This document shows, piece by piece, positions 20,700-32,997 of a stretch of DNA of 64,000 bases. The stretch spans positions 496,001 through 560,000 of the forward strand of contig NAJO01000014.1 in the NCBI GenBank assembly GCA_002077065.1, written 5' to 3'. Position 1 is the stretch's first letter. Every line of letters starts with the position of its first letter. Both the position numbers and the translations under genes were made by a program. This stretch comes from Cryoendolithus antarcticus. Its lineage: Eukaryota > Ascomycota > Dothideomycetes > Cladosporiales > Cladosporiaceae. The notes beneath the pieces are model-generated. The model had not been told where the DNA came from. It saw nothing but the letters and a program-made list of their open reading frames with translations, and did no database searches.

Positions 20700-20959
20700 G
20701 CTGTCGAACAAGCTTGCTATTTGCTAGCAACAAGTGGTCGTTGGTCAGGAGACAGAGCCGATGGACCTTGAGGCTTGAGATGTGACTTCACTCACGAATG
20801 ACTCGCGGAAAGCTTGAATGCGCCTTAACGTTTCCACTCATATCATCGATGTACGATGTAAGGAGGGTTGATCACTCCACACTCGAAACGATATATCGAT
20901 CACCGACGACTCAAGAGCATCTTAGAGATCACGGTTTGACAGTGCAGAAACCCCATCTC

Positions 20960-21715
20960 ATGCGTAACGCACCTCGCATCGCCCAGCAACTCTCCCGGTC
21001 TATCGCCACGGGCACCCAGATTCGCTCGATGACGACAAAAGCCATCTTCGCTCCAGGCGGCACGAACGACACCCCGCAAGCCCAACAATACACAAAAGGC
21101 GCTCTCGAACGCTCTCAGCTCTCCCCCGACCCCTTAGCCCAATTCAAAACCTGGTTCGACCACGCCAACGCCGAGAAAGTGCATCAGCCGGAGACAGTAA
21201 CTTTGTCAACCGCCTCATTACCCTCCGGCAAAGTCAGTGCCCGGATGGTCTATCTGAAGGAACTTGACGAGAAGGGATTCGTGATCTACTCGAATTGGGG
21301 CACTTCAAGAAAAGCAGCAGACGTCGCCTCGAACCCCAACGCCTCCCTAACGTTCTGGTGGCACGAACTCGAACGCCAAGTCCGCGTCGAAGGACCCTGC
21401 GAACGCCTCACCTCCGCCGAATCCCAAACATATTACGACACACGGATCCGCGGCTCCAGACTCGGGGCTTGGGCTTCACAGCAAAGCAAGGTGTTGAGTG
21501 GTCGGGAGGAACTGGAGGGGCAGGTGAAAGCCGTGGAGGAGCAGTTCGAGGGCACAGAGAAGCTGCCTGTGCCGGAGTTTTGGGGCGGGCTGAGGGTCAA
21601 GCCAGAGATGGTAGAGTTTTGGCAGGGGAGGGAGAGCAGGCTGCATGATCGGTTTAGGTATTTGAGGGTTGAGGGGAGTGAGGGGGGGTGGAAGGTGGAG
21701 AGGTTGAGTCCGTAG
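20960..21715 (+). CDS. PDX3: Pyridoxamine 5'-phosphate oxidase
   Basis: An FMN-dependent enzyme that converts pyridoxine or pyridoxamine 5'-phosphate to pyridoxal 5'-phosphate, the last step of vitamin B6 salvage. Visible family blocks are DPLAQFKTWFDHA, SARMVYLKELDEKGFVIYSN, SRKAADVASNPNASLTFWW, RQVRVEGPCERL and the C-terminal FWQGRESRLHDRFRYLR. The start given (251 residues) opens with a basic, mitochondrial-presequence-like segment (MRNAPRIAQQLSRSIATG). The frame has earlier ATGs at 20798 and 20849 and a later one at 21029 (MTTKAIFAPGG). The 54 residues added by the 20798 start look unlike the family and overlap the shared promoter with PRP28, so I prefer 20960. Confidence 0.9.
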   Translation: MRNAPRIAQQLSRSIATGTQIRSMTTKAIFAPGGTNDTPQAQQYTKGALERSQLSPDPLAQFKTWFDHANAEKVHQPETVTLSTASLPSGKVSARMVYLKELDEKGFVIYSNWGTSRKAADVASNPNASLTFWWHELERQVRVEGPCERLTSAESQTYYDTRIRGSRLGAWASQQSKVLSGREELEGQVKAVEEQFEGTEKLPVPEFWGGLRVKPEMVEFWQGRESRLHDRFRYLRVEGSEGGWKVERLSP

Positions 21716-21790
21716 AGAAAGCTTGGACTTTTGACTACGTTGGCTCTCGCTGTGCCTGCTCATCAGCTCATGATTCTGATGTCCAGTGTA

Positions 21791-23591
21791 TCAGTGCGGG
21801 TCCGCCTCCCCTCCCTGCGCCTCCTTTCCATTGATGCTGTGAGGATCCGCCTCCCCACCCCTCTTGCCCATACTCTTCATTCTCCTCCCACCAGCCACCT
21901 CATACACATTAAAGCTCCCAGAATCCGCGACCTGGAAGTTCTTTGCATACCCTACCCCATACATGACATACCGTTCCTCCACAGCCACGCCACCGTAAAC
22001 CACACTCTCCGCTTGCACTTGCTTCAACAGCGTCCCGGTAGCTTTGTCCAAGGCAACGACACTGCCTTTGCTACTCGGATTCCCGACGCCTCCTTGAAAG
22101 CCAGAGATGCCAACGAGAACGACGTCTCCCGCGACGGTAGGTGGCGCGAAGGACGTCCAAACATCGGGCACAGGGACTTCCCAGACAAACTTGCCGGTAG
22201 CTAGCTCGACCGCGCCGAAAGCGCTATTACTGATATTAATCCCACTCGGCTGGAGCGTCCACTCCGCCAACCCTGGATTCACAGCCGTGAAATACACCCT
22301 CCGCTCATCAACCGCCACACCCCATATCAGCGCTCCACTCGAACTGCTATCCGGCCCCGTAAGCGTGCTCCAATAGATCGTGCCATTGCAAGCATCCAGC
22401 GCGTAGAGGAAGCCGTTCTTCTGGCCCACGACGACGACATCAGAATCATGCGGCGTGCTGTGGCCGTGGGAGGGGATGAAGGAAGGCGCCATGCCGAATT
22501 CTGCATCCGGCCCAGGGTTCGGGGGACATGTGGGCTGGGGAGGGAGACCGTAGAGGGGGGCCAGGCAGGCGAGCGTCCCTAGCGCGGAAGGTCAGTAGGC
22601 TGAAGGGGGGAAATGAGGGGGAAAAGGGAGAGGTACAGGCATCGAGCGCGGAGAGGCGTTGGATCCAGTTCACCTTCCCGGTGCCAACATCAAACGCAAT
22701 GACCGACTCTTGCCAAACTGTATCCGGATAACACGCCGTCTCGTTATCATTCGTCGTCTTGTCGATGCAGCTCTGTACATTCGCGGGGATGTCGTAAACA
22801 TTCCCTGTGGCGATGAAGACTTGATTGCGCTTCTGATCGATCGCTGGTTGACTTCCCCATATCGCCCCGCCGCTCCACAATCCCACGCCGTAAGGCTCAG
22901 GCAGCATGGTACGATTCCACTGCGTCTCAAAGACGTTCCGGTGTCGATCATAGGTGAAAGCTGCGAAGTTGCCGACGAAAGAGCAGCAAGCGTAGGTCAC
23001 ATCCTGCGTCGCTGCTTCCTCGACGCTGGACGTGGAGATGAAGATCCTGCCTTCGTGGAATGTCGAGCTCATGGTAGCTATGGCGAGAGGATGAGGGTTG
23101 AGCTGCGTGTTGGCCAGGATCTTGCCAATCCCGACATCAACGGCCAAGAGCAAAGCGTAGCGCAGCGTGCCGATGTACAGCGTCGGGCCATCGAGCTGCG
23201 GACTTGTGCGGCTTACGGGCGAGGCGAAAGCAGCTTGGTAGCGGTCTGGTGCTTTGTAGCTGTCAAGATAGGCGGTGATGTTCGTCTGCCATTGGATGCT
23301 GCAGGTAGTGTAGTCGTACGCTACAAGCAACCCGCTCCAGGTCGGGAAGTATGCTGTGTTGCCACGGAGAGCTGGGGTCGCGCTGACGCCGTAGGGAAAG
23401 GCTTGGTGGCAGTGAGGCGTGAGTGTACTGATGCTGTGGGAGTTGATGGCGCTGTTGGCGATGTGGCGGTCGTTGTGGGTGTTGGCGCCCCAGCCGGACC
23501 ATTGGGGTTGAGGTAGTGCGCGTGTGTCGTGACAGTGTGCGATAGGAAGATAGAGAAGGGAGACAGCAAGGAGAAAGGTGGGCCGGAGCAT
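21791..23591 (-). CDS. Secreted PQQ-repeat (quinoprotein dehydrogenase-like) protein
   Basis: Two exons on the minus strand, 23591-22637 and 22578-21791, around a 58-nt intron with a CTGAC branch and GCTAG acceptor; 580 residues. The signal peptide is MLRPTFLLAVSLLYLPIAHC. The body shows beta-propeller blades of the PQQ type: WSGWGANTHNDRH, TPALRGNTAYFPTWSGLLVAYD, YALLLAVDVGIGKIL, VIAFDVGTGKVNW, DVVVVGQKNGFLYALDACNGTIYW and GSVVALDKATGTLL. The closest known architecture is that of bacterial polyvinyl-alcohol dehydrogenase-like quinoproteins, also present in some fungi. The substrate is unknown, and whether PQQ is bound cannot be told. The C-terminus duplicates GGEADPH. It converges with PDX3, 75 bases apart. 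Confidence 0.85.
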
Positions 23592-24165
23592 CTTGACGAA
23601 AGGAGGTATGAAGGTGGTAAAGGGCAGACACGTGCAGTGGGGTGGAGAGATGAGTATGAAAGCGTGTAGACAGCATATGTACTTGCCTTCCACCCATGTC
23701 ACACTTGCCTTGCCCTCCTCGTCGCCCCCGCCAACATACCGCGTTTGGCCCAAGCCGTCCCTGGCAGCTGCCATTGAGAGATGTCCGAAATACAGGCAGA
23801 ATGCGTGAATGATGATGGATGGTCTTCTCGGTCCGCGTGTGTAGTGTAATCCGCGTGGGTAGATGGGCAGAGGTTGTTCGACCTGCATAAGCGAGTGTCC
23901 GCATGCGGTATGCTTTGCGATATGAACGCCACGTGATGAGCAGCCGCGTTGCAGAACCTCTCCAGAAGCTGCGAATCGGCGGAAGAGAGGTCCATGCTTC
24001 CGGATATCGTAAGAGGTTACGAGCTCGAAACCCATCGCGCGTGCTCGTGCTTAGCAAGTCTGCTTAGTAGTGTATTGTACATCTCCTGCCGTTCGTTCTC
24101 ACACAGCCGGCCGGCCGGTAGCGCATCTCGAGGCCATCAGATCCGCATGGACCACACTCTTACTC
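23592..24165. other. Intergenic upstream of PQQ gene
   Basis: About 570 bases between the PQQ-protein start and the RPT4 stop. The PQQ frame extends upstream without stop to 24035, but that part lies before the signal peptide and is taken as leader sequence. Confidence 0.45.
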
Positions 24166-25460
24166 TTACAACTTCTGGTACTCCAGCTTGCCCTCCAACT
24201 TCTTGCTCTCTGCCACTTTCCTCACCGCCTTATTGAAATCGTCCTGGTTTACCGCATCCCTGTAGTCCTTGATTGCGAACAGACCGGCCTCCGTTACCAC
24301 GTTCCTCAAATCTGCCCCGTTCAGTCCATCACTCATCTTCACCACACTCTCGTAGTCAATCTCTCCCTCTTTGACCACAGCTTCTGCATGAATCTTCAGA
24401 ACCTCCAACCGGCCCGCCTCGTTCGGCAGTCCAATCTCAATTTTTCGGTCCAGCCTACCTGCCCGCAAGAGCGCGGGATCGAGTGTGTCGGGTCGATTTG
24501 TGGCCATGATGATCTTTGTCTTGCCGAGGTAGTCGAAGCCGTCGAGCTGGTTGAGGAGTTCCATGAGAGTTCGTTGAATTTCGCGATCAGCAGATGTGCC
24601 TTCGCTGAAACGGCGACCACCGATGGCGTCAATCTCGTCCATGAAGATGATGCAGGGTTCGTGCTCTTTTGCGTAGCCAAACATTTCGCGAATCAGGCGA
24701 GCGGACTCACCGATGTATTTGTCGACGATGGCGGAGGAGACAACTATAGATCATGTCAGCGATAGTTGGATTGCAGCGTAGTACTACTACAGTCTCAAGC
24801 ATACCCTTCAAGAAGTTCGTCTCCAATGAGCTGGCCACAGCCCTTGCCAGCAGCGTCTTGCCCGTCCCAGGTGGTCCGTACAGCAGCACGCCCTTCGGCG
24901 GCTTGATACCAACTCGCATGAATAGCTCCGGGTTCTTCAGTGGCAGCTCAATGACCTCTCGTAACTCTCGGATCTGCTCGTTCAGTCCACCAATCCCAGC
25001 AAACGAGACTTGTCCCGGGTCCTCGAGCGACATGTTGTAAACGAGCGGGTCAACTTCTCGGGGCAGCATGCGCATGATTGTGAGTGTGGTCATGTCGAGC
25101 GCGACACGCGTTCCCTGCTTCAGCTTGGCCTTGTCGACCTTTGACCGGCAGCCGACGACATAGCGAGGGCCGGATGAGGCTTTGACGATGACTGTATTGA
25201 ATGTCAGTATCGCCTATGCGATCACTTCAATATCTCAACCACATACATCTCTCCTCATCCAGCTGCTTCAGCACCTCGCCAATGATCTGTCCCACACTCT
25301 GCAGCGCCTTGATGTTGTCTTCTGACACATCGAAGTCGTGTTGCAGACCCTTGATGTCTAGTCTGAGCGCCTTGAGCTTTGCCTCCCATTCTCGCGAGTC
25401 TAGCAGCGTCTTCTTGTACTGCTCCAACGCGTGCTCTCTCTCCGCATCACCTTCCGACAT
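24166..25460 (-). CDS. RPT4: 26S proteasome regulatory ATPase subunit Rpt4
   Basis: Three exons on the minus strand: 25460-25247, 25191-24805 and 24743-24166, giving 392 residues, the usual Rpt4 size. The start is the ATG of [17 protein letters not shown]; the frame upstream has no ATG. An N-terminal coiled coil (about residues 5-70) is followed by an OB-like region ([18 protein letters not shown]). The AAA+ core has Walker A GPPGTGKT, Walker [11 protein letters not shown], pore-loop residues around KYIGES and the second region of homology [20 protein letters not shown]. Rpt4 is one of six ATPases in the base ring that unfolds ubiquitinated proteins. It is divergent from enolase. Confidence 0.95.
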
Positions 25461-27381
<1,921 letters not shown>

Positions 27382-29179
27382 ATGGCTTAGGGTGTGAGGG
27401 AAGGCAAGCCGAGTAAAGGTTAGTGCTGCAAGCCAGCTGCTGCGGTGCCCAACAGTGCTGCAGCTTCGTGGGGACGCTATACGTAGCTTACACGAATGTC
27501 TTTCTGCTTGTGCGGACCGTCGAGTCGCATTGTACTCACCCTTGCGATCGAACTGTCAGAGCGGCGCTGCTACTGCTACTTGTGTCAGCAGCCTGCTAGA
27601 ACCAACGTCAGGTCCAATGAAGCAGAGCACACGAGCCCACAGCTAGAGCATCCGCTGTATGCTCATCAGGGCTCCCCGTTTCCAAGGACAGACGCGTTCA
27701 CAAGGCATGTATCGGCTCTGAGGATTAAGGTATTACATTATTGCGCTGCTGTCCAAATCCAAACGAATCGCGCGCCGGAGCTCACTCCGCCGCCGCCGAA
27801 CTCTATCATACGCGTGGCTCGACTTCATCGCTTGTGGAGATATCCTTCGCCATGAATACCCAGCAGTTTTGCAATGCCACAAACTCAAGTACCAAGCGGT
27901 CATTAACTCGGCTTGCGGAGACGAATTTTGCACGAATCAGTGAGGTGCCACGTAGCGCTTCCTTGTGCCCGCCAAGCTGTGGCGGAGAGCAACCCCGTGG
28001 ACGTTCCAAATCACTGGAATGCGATCTTGATCGGCAGCTCGAGGACTGGGATTCGAATCTCCCTTGCTGGCTGATTCGGGATACGACATGACGTCGAGGC
28101 GTCGTGCTAGTCGACCGTGAAGGGTGCTGGTAGTCCTGATGGCCGATGGATGCCGAGAGCACACTATCCTCGAGTTGAGTACCTACGCCGCTACGCACAC
28201 GCACGCAGCTCGCGACGGGACCCTGCTGTCACCTTGTCTGGCATGCCGCAATCTAGGATTGGGGGCTTGATAACTAGGATCCGACAGCTTGAACTCGATC
28301 GAAGGTACAGGCTGTGCGCCCTATCCTTCGGGGAATATCGAACTGGCCACATGTCACACAGGGGTAGATGCACGATCCTTCACGCCACCGTCAACGATCG
28401 AGCTGCGGCCCATCAATTTCGTCTCCAAAGGTGGATCGTAGTGGATGCGGATCTATAGTGCTGTCATGATGGCTGGGCTTTGTGTGAGTGGATCGGAGGG
28501 CGAGGGCTTGAGAGTTGCATTTGGAATGAGTACCGCCTGGTCACGGGAGGCGATGTTTGCTACTCTGTGGAGATGAGCAGCTAGGTCAATTGCAGCTTAG
28601 CTATCGCTCGGCAGTGCACGAGACTGACTTGAGCAGCTGTGCCGACCGTGCCTCCTCTCGCTGATGCTGTAAAGGGGATCTTGGAACGCAGATCACACAT
28701 GTGGCCATACATACGAGCCGACGGAGATGAAGGACTCATATGCCGGCACCCATAGTCCCTACTTATGGACGTACTCCACCACGGTGGCGTAAATTTGGGA
28801 CCCGCGGTCTAGCACGCGCGGACGCGGAGTCCACTCCGTCGAATTCCCATACCATCGAACTTTATCTTTTCGATGCCTTCTCCTCGACCGCTCGCAGCCA
28901 TTCGCGCCAGTCCGAGGCGCCGCCTGGATTGGATGCTGGCTGAATGCGAGAGCTTTCAGTGAGTTCGGGCCTTGAGATCGTCGGTCTGTATCGGTCATGG
29001 CAATGTCATGGTATTTTCTATGATTCCCGCCACCTGGAGCGAACCCCGGGGCCGCGAGGGGTCGTTTAAGTATTGTAGTGCTGAACGTCCTCATTCGGGT
29101 GCGAGGTTAGCAATAGTATGCTGCTACACGGACTGTCACTATACTAGGATCTTGACTGTGACAGGAGCAAAGGATATCG
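27382..29179. other. Gene-poor 1.8-kb stretch
   Basis: Between enolase and the YTH gene. All frames are short and lack coding character on both strands. A sequence at 28048-28064 resembles a tRNA B box but has no tRNA around it. The base composition is the same as in the neighbours, and I see no transposon ends. Confidence 0.4.
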
Positions 29180-30944
29180 ATGGAGCAATCAACCCAAGAC
29201 TATGGCGGGCAGCCGTTCAAGATGCAAGGACTAGAGGACGCGTTGCCGCTCACCCAGCCCCAGCAATATTTAGGTCGGCAACATGGTAACCAACACCTTG
29301 CATCTGGCGGGATGGACCAGTATGGACGACAGATATTCTACGGCAATGCCCAGACGGTACAGCACCCTCCACAGTACAGTCACCACGTGCAACACCCTGG
29401 GCTTCAGCCGGGATTCCAGCACTATGGACCACAATACGCAATGCCGGGCCAGCAATATCAGCGAGCAATGCTACCCGGAATGCAACACCCTCAGATGTTT
29501 CTACCGCCCGGGAATCCTCACGCTATGCATGGAGGCGGACTAGCTCCTATGATGCCTACGGAGTGGCGACACCCGCAAGCGTCCGGACGCGTTGGCCCAT
29601 ATGCGGATATCAGCAGCATGAGCCATCGTAAGTTCGCCTAGCAGCAAGATCCTTCATGAGTGCAGCATTGACCTCTGACCAGACCAGAACGCACAAAATT
29701 CTCCACAAGCTTCGCCTGGCATATTCTCCGCTCCTCGAGGTCCGCCCCGCAAACCACGACAGTCCGGCTTCGCGCTTTGGGTAGGCAATCTTCCTCCAGC
29801 AGCCGGCATCGCGGATCTCAAGGATCACTTCTCCCGAGACGCGACCAAGGACATCGAAAGCCTATTTCTGATCTCAAAGAGCAACTGCGCATTTGTCAAC
29901 TACCGCACCGAGGCAACTTGTTCGGCTGCTATGCATCGCTTTCACGACTCGAGGTTCAATGGCATTCGATTGGTCTGTCGTCTAAGAAAGGGAGCAAGTA
30001 CTACCTCATCGGCGGCTCCACCCGCACAGAGCTCGACGCCAGCTCTCGTGCACTCCATCTCGCCTGACTCGGAAGTCGATGAGGTGGACACGCCTACCAT
30101 TGTCGGCGGTCCCCCAGCGGCTCCGCAGGCACAGAAAGAAGTGGTCGTTTCCGCAATTGCCGCACCTAAGGCTACTCGCATTCCGGAAAGCTTCTTCATC
30201 CTCAAATCCCTCACCTCCCAAGATCTAGATGCCAGTGTGCGCAGAGGCGAGTGGACGACCCAAGTGCACAACGAAGTCGGCTTGAATGCCGCGTTCGAGC
30301 GCGCAGAGAACGTCTACCTCGTCTTCTCGGCCAACAAGTCTGGCGAGTACTTTGGCTACGCCCGCATGCTCGCGCCTATATCTGGCGATCTCGGGGCTGC
30401 AATATCACCCGTGACTTCCTCGGAAGCCTCGCCCGACGATGGTCCACGGTCTATACCTACCCCCGCAACAGCCACAGCGCCTTCCGGCCGCATCATCGAC
30501 GACTCAGCACGTGGCACGATCTTCTGGGAGGCCGATGACTTAGCTGAAGAGGATGGATCGCCGCTCAAGGAACAAGCTATTAACGACGTGAGTGCTGAGC
30601 AAGAACTTGGACGGCCTTTCAGAATCGAGTGGATCAGCACTGCACGATTGCCGTTTTTCCGGACGCGCGGGCTGAGGAACGCGTGGAATGCTAATAGGGA
30701 GGTGAAGATTGCGAGAGATGGGACGGAGTTGGAGCCTGTGGTTGGGAGGAAGTTAATGTTGTTGTTCCATGGGGTGGGTGGATGGGAGGGGGGGGGGAGA
30801 GGGGGGTCTGAGGTGGTAGGCTCTGCTTCGTTTGCAGCAGATTGCCTGGTTCAAGGCGACGCTGAACCGCTGTTCTTCAGCCTTCCATCGCCTCCTTGCG
30901 CTTCTCGATACCCGTCTGCAGGTGCTTCACAGCTGCCTCGATGA
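29180..30944 (+). CDS. RRM plus YTH domain RNA-binding protein
   Basis: Exon 1 is 29180-29627 and exon 2 starts at 29683 after a 55-nt intron (GTAAGT donor, CTGACCAG acceptor). The N-terminal 150 residues are Gln/His/Pro/Met-rich and disordered. An RRM follows with RNP2 LWVGNL and RNP1 NCAFVNY. The YTH domain begins at ESFFILKSLTSQDLDASVRRGEW and continues with LNAAFERAENVYLVFSANKSGEYFGYARM. An inserted loop of about 70 residues comes before FRIEWISTARLPFFRTRGLRNAWN and the closing ARDGTELEPVVGRKLM. YTH domains read N6-methyladenosine or short RNA motifs; the first cage Trp (GEW) is present. The 3' end is uncertain: the frame runs through a long G-run to a stop at 30942, overlapping the gene on the other strand. 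Confidence 0.82.
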
Positions 30945-31410
30945 TGTTGTCGAGCTCCGTCTTCGATGTCATGATGGCCTGCTCCAGCTGGCGTTTCTTG
31001 TGCACTAGTTGACATAGGCGCCGCACCTGTGGGAGTCGGCGGGCACGACTGGGATTCAAGTCAGCTGGTCGGATTCATCAGTATGTAGAGGGAATAATCC
31101 GTACAACTGCTCATCATCTCTCTGCACAGCAGCCTCGAGCTTCTGGCGAATGCTCTCCATGCGCTCCTGACGGGCTTCGCGAATGGCGTTTTCGCGGGTG
31201 CGACGACGAGCTTTGACCTGCGTTAGATATCGTCAGACGATCAAAATCATTGTAGCAGTAGATAAGGTGACTTACACTCTTCCTGTGCTTCTCCATAAGA
31301 CCATGCATGGCGCTCATGTCGAGGTCTTGCGAAGTTTGGGTCTGAGTTTCTTGGGTGATGGGATCTGGAGGAGAGACGCTGGGGTCGATCTTCCGAGCTG
31401 GAGCCATCAT
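30877..31410 (-). CDS. Small coiled-coil protein of unknown function
   Basis: Three exons on the minus strand: 31410-31276, 31217-31105 and 31048-30877, giving 139 residues; phases agree at both junctions. I do not recognise the family. The N-terminus is Pro/Thr/Gln-rich. From about residue 35 onward the protein is highly charged and helical, with basic heptads (VKARRRTRENAIREARQERM) and a second helix (KKRQLEQAIMTSKTELDNII). There is no signal peptide or membrane segment. Size and shape resemble small subunits of chromosomal or kinetochore assemblies, but that is only an impression. It is head-to-head with PXR1 (starts 219 bases apart) and tail-to-tail with the YTH gene. Confidence 0.68.
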
Positions 31411-31628
31411 TGACTGTGCGTACAGTTCTATGTAGCTAATAGCCAGATGTGTGTGAGCTAGTATAAGTGGGGTTGTCGTCGTCGAGCAGGAAGGAGCGAC
31501 CTTCCATATGTGTGCCTCAGGCTAGCAAGATCATACACCTGACTCGCCACTATCCTGACTTCCCCAAATTTTGCCAGTCTCAATGTCGGTAACGACGTAA
31601 CTTGTCTCGCCGTCCGTAGCTGTACGCC

Positions 31629-32802
31629 ATGGGTCTCAGCGCCCCCAAAGCGTACCCATCCCCCTCCAGTCGCTAAATTCCCACCACCAAAGTACTAACA
31701 TTACCTGCACAGACGCACGAAACTATCCAACGACCCCAACAATACAACCTGGTCCACCGATACCTCGGCCTACGGCCACCGCCTCCTGACTTCCCAAGGC
31801 TGGTCACCAGGCGCGACGTTAGGCGCCGTCAACGCTCCACAGGCCTCCCACTACACAGCAGCGAATAGCAGCCATATCCGTGTTTTGCTACGAGAAGACA
31901 ATGCAGGATTAGGCGCAAAGCGAGGAGGGGAGTCAAAGGAGACGTTCGGGCTGAAGGGTTTGGAGGGTATCTTCGGGAGGTTGAATGGAAGGGAGGAGGT
32001 TAAGATTGATGAGGTGGTGGAGGGGAAGAAGAGGGATGCGATGCTGAGAGTCAGGTATGGAGGGGTTATGGGGTTTGTCAGTGGTGGGTTCTTGGTAGGA
32101 GATCGATTAGTCGTACACGAAGCGGAAGCTGAGGGAGGTGAGAAGCGGAAACGCGACGATGAGGCGGAGGGGGCTGATAAGCCAGGAAAGCGGTCGAAAC
32201 CGAGCAAGGGGGGTGACAGTGCTGGAATCTCGGCTGCTGGGAAAGCTATGACAGATGCAGATGTCATCCGCGCAGCTAGGAGGGCAAGAAAAACAGCAGG
32301 AGGAACAGATGGGGTGGTCGAGGCCCAGAGCGAAGCCATCGCGGCATCAGAGACAGACGCCGAGCTGGCAAGGGCAGCGAAGAAAGCGAAGCGAAGATCC
32401 AAGAGTACCAAGGTTGAGGCAGAGCCTATTAGATCCACGACAATACCTGCGGCAGACGAAGACGAAGCACGGGCGGCAAGGAAAGCAAAGAAGCTATTAA
32501 AGCAAGATGCGAAAGCTGATAAAGCTGCGCGTAAAGAAGCACGCCGCTTGCGACGAGAAGCCAAAGCGATCTCGCAGACTGCAGCGGGACCGAGCGCACC
32601 CCTCGAGTCGGAGCCTGCTGTCGCATTCAAGTCTACGGAAATGGTGGCTCAGCCTAACGCACCTACGACCCTTTCGCAACCACAGTCGCTCTTCGGCGGC
32701 AGCCGACACGCAGTCCGACAACGCTACATAGCGCAGAAACGACTAGCATCAACGGACGGCCGGGCAATGCAGGAGATCCTCATGCTGAAAGCAGGGGCGT
32801 AG
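31629..32802 (+). CDS. PXR1: G-patch protein PXR1 (rRNA/snoRNA processing, PinX1-like)
   Basis: Two exons: 31629-31651 (23 nt) and 31713-32802, around a 61-nt intron with an ACTAAC branch site; 370 residues. The very short first exon encodes MGLSAPK, and splicing gives the family start MGLSAPKARTKLSNDPNNTT, which fixes the model. The G-patch spans about residues 22-70 (SAYGHRLLTSQGWSPGATLG...LGAKRGG). The C-terminal half is Lys/Arg/Ala/Glu-rich with KKAK-type repeats, as in PXR1. In yeast, PXR1 activates the helicase Prp43 during ribosome assembly, and its human relative PinX1 also inhibits telomerase. Confidence 0.9.
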
Positions 32803-32997
32803 TCGTACCCATTCTGCATGCGCTATATATATACACATCATTTCGCTGTACCGATTCAAGTAAAGCCTGCCCTTGAGTGTTCATTGGCACATTCCATCCT
32901 AGCAATCAACACCAATGCACAATATCGTTTCTGATGCATTGCCTCCGTCCCAAAATCCAGAAAGCCGAAAAGTCATCTACACGTATACCGACCTTTG

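Noticed and set aside
20798..20959. 54-residue N-terminal extension of PDX3 from the first ATG
   Set aside because: Sequence is unlike the family, and the next ATG gives a good mitochondrial-type start; kept only as an alternative.
22446..24035. Extension of the PQQ gene frame upstream of the signal peptide and through the intron
   Set aside because: The signal peptide at 23591 is a convincing start, and the spliced exon 2 restores family sequence that the unspliced frame lacks.
28048..28064. B-box-like sequence GGATTCGAATC suggesting a tRNA gene
   Set aside because: No A box, no 5-bp T stem with a 7-base loop and no acceptor stem can be formed on either strand.
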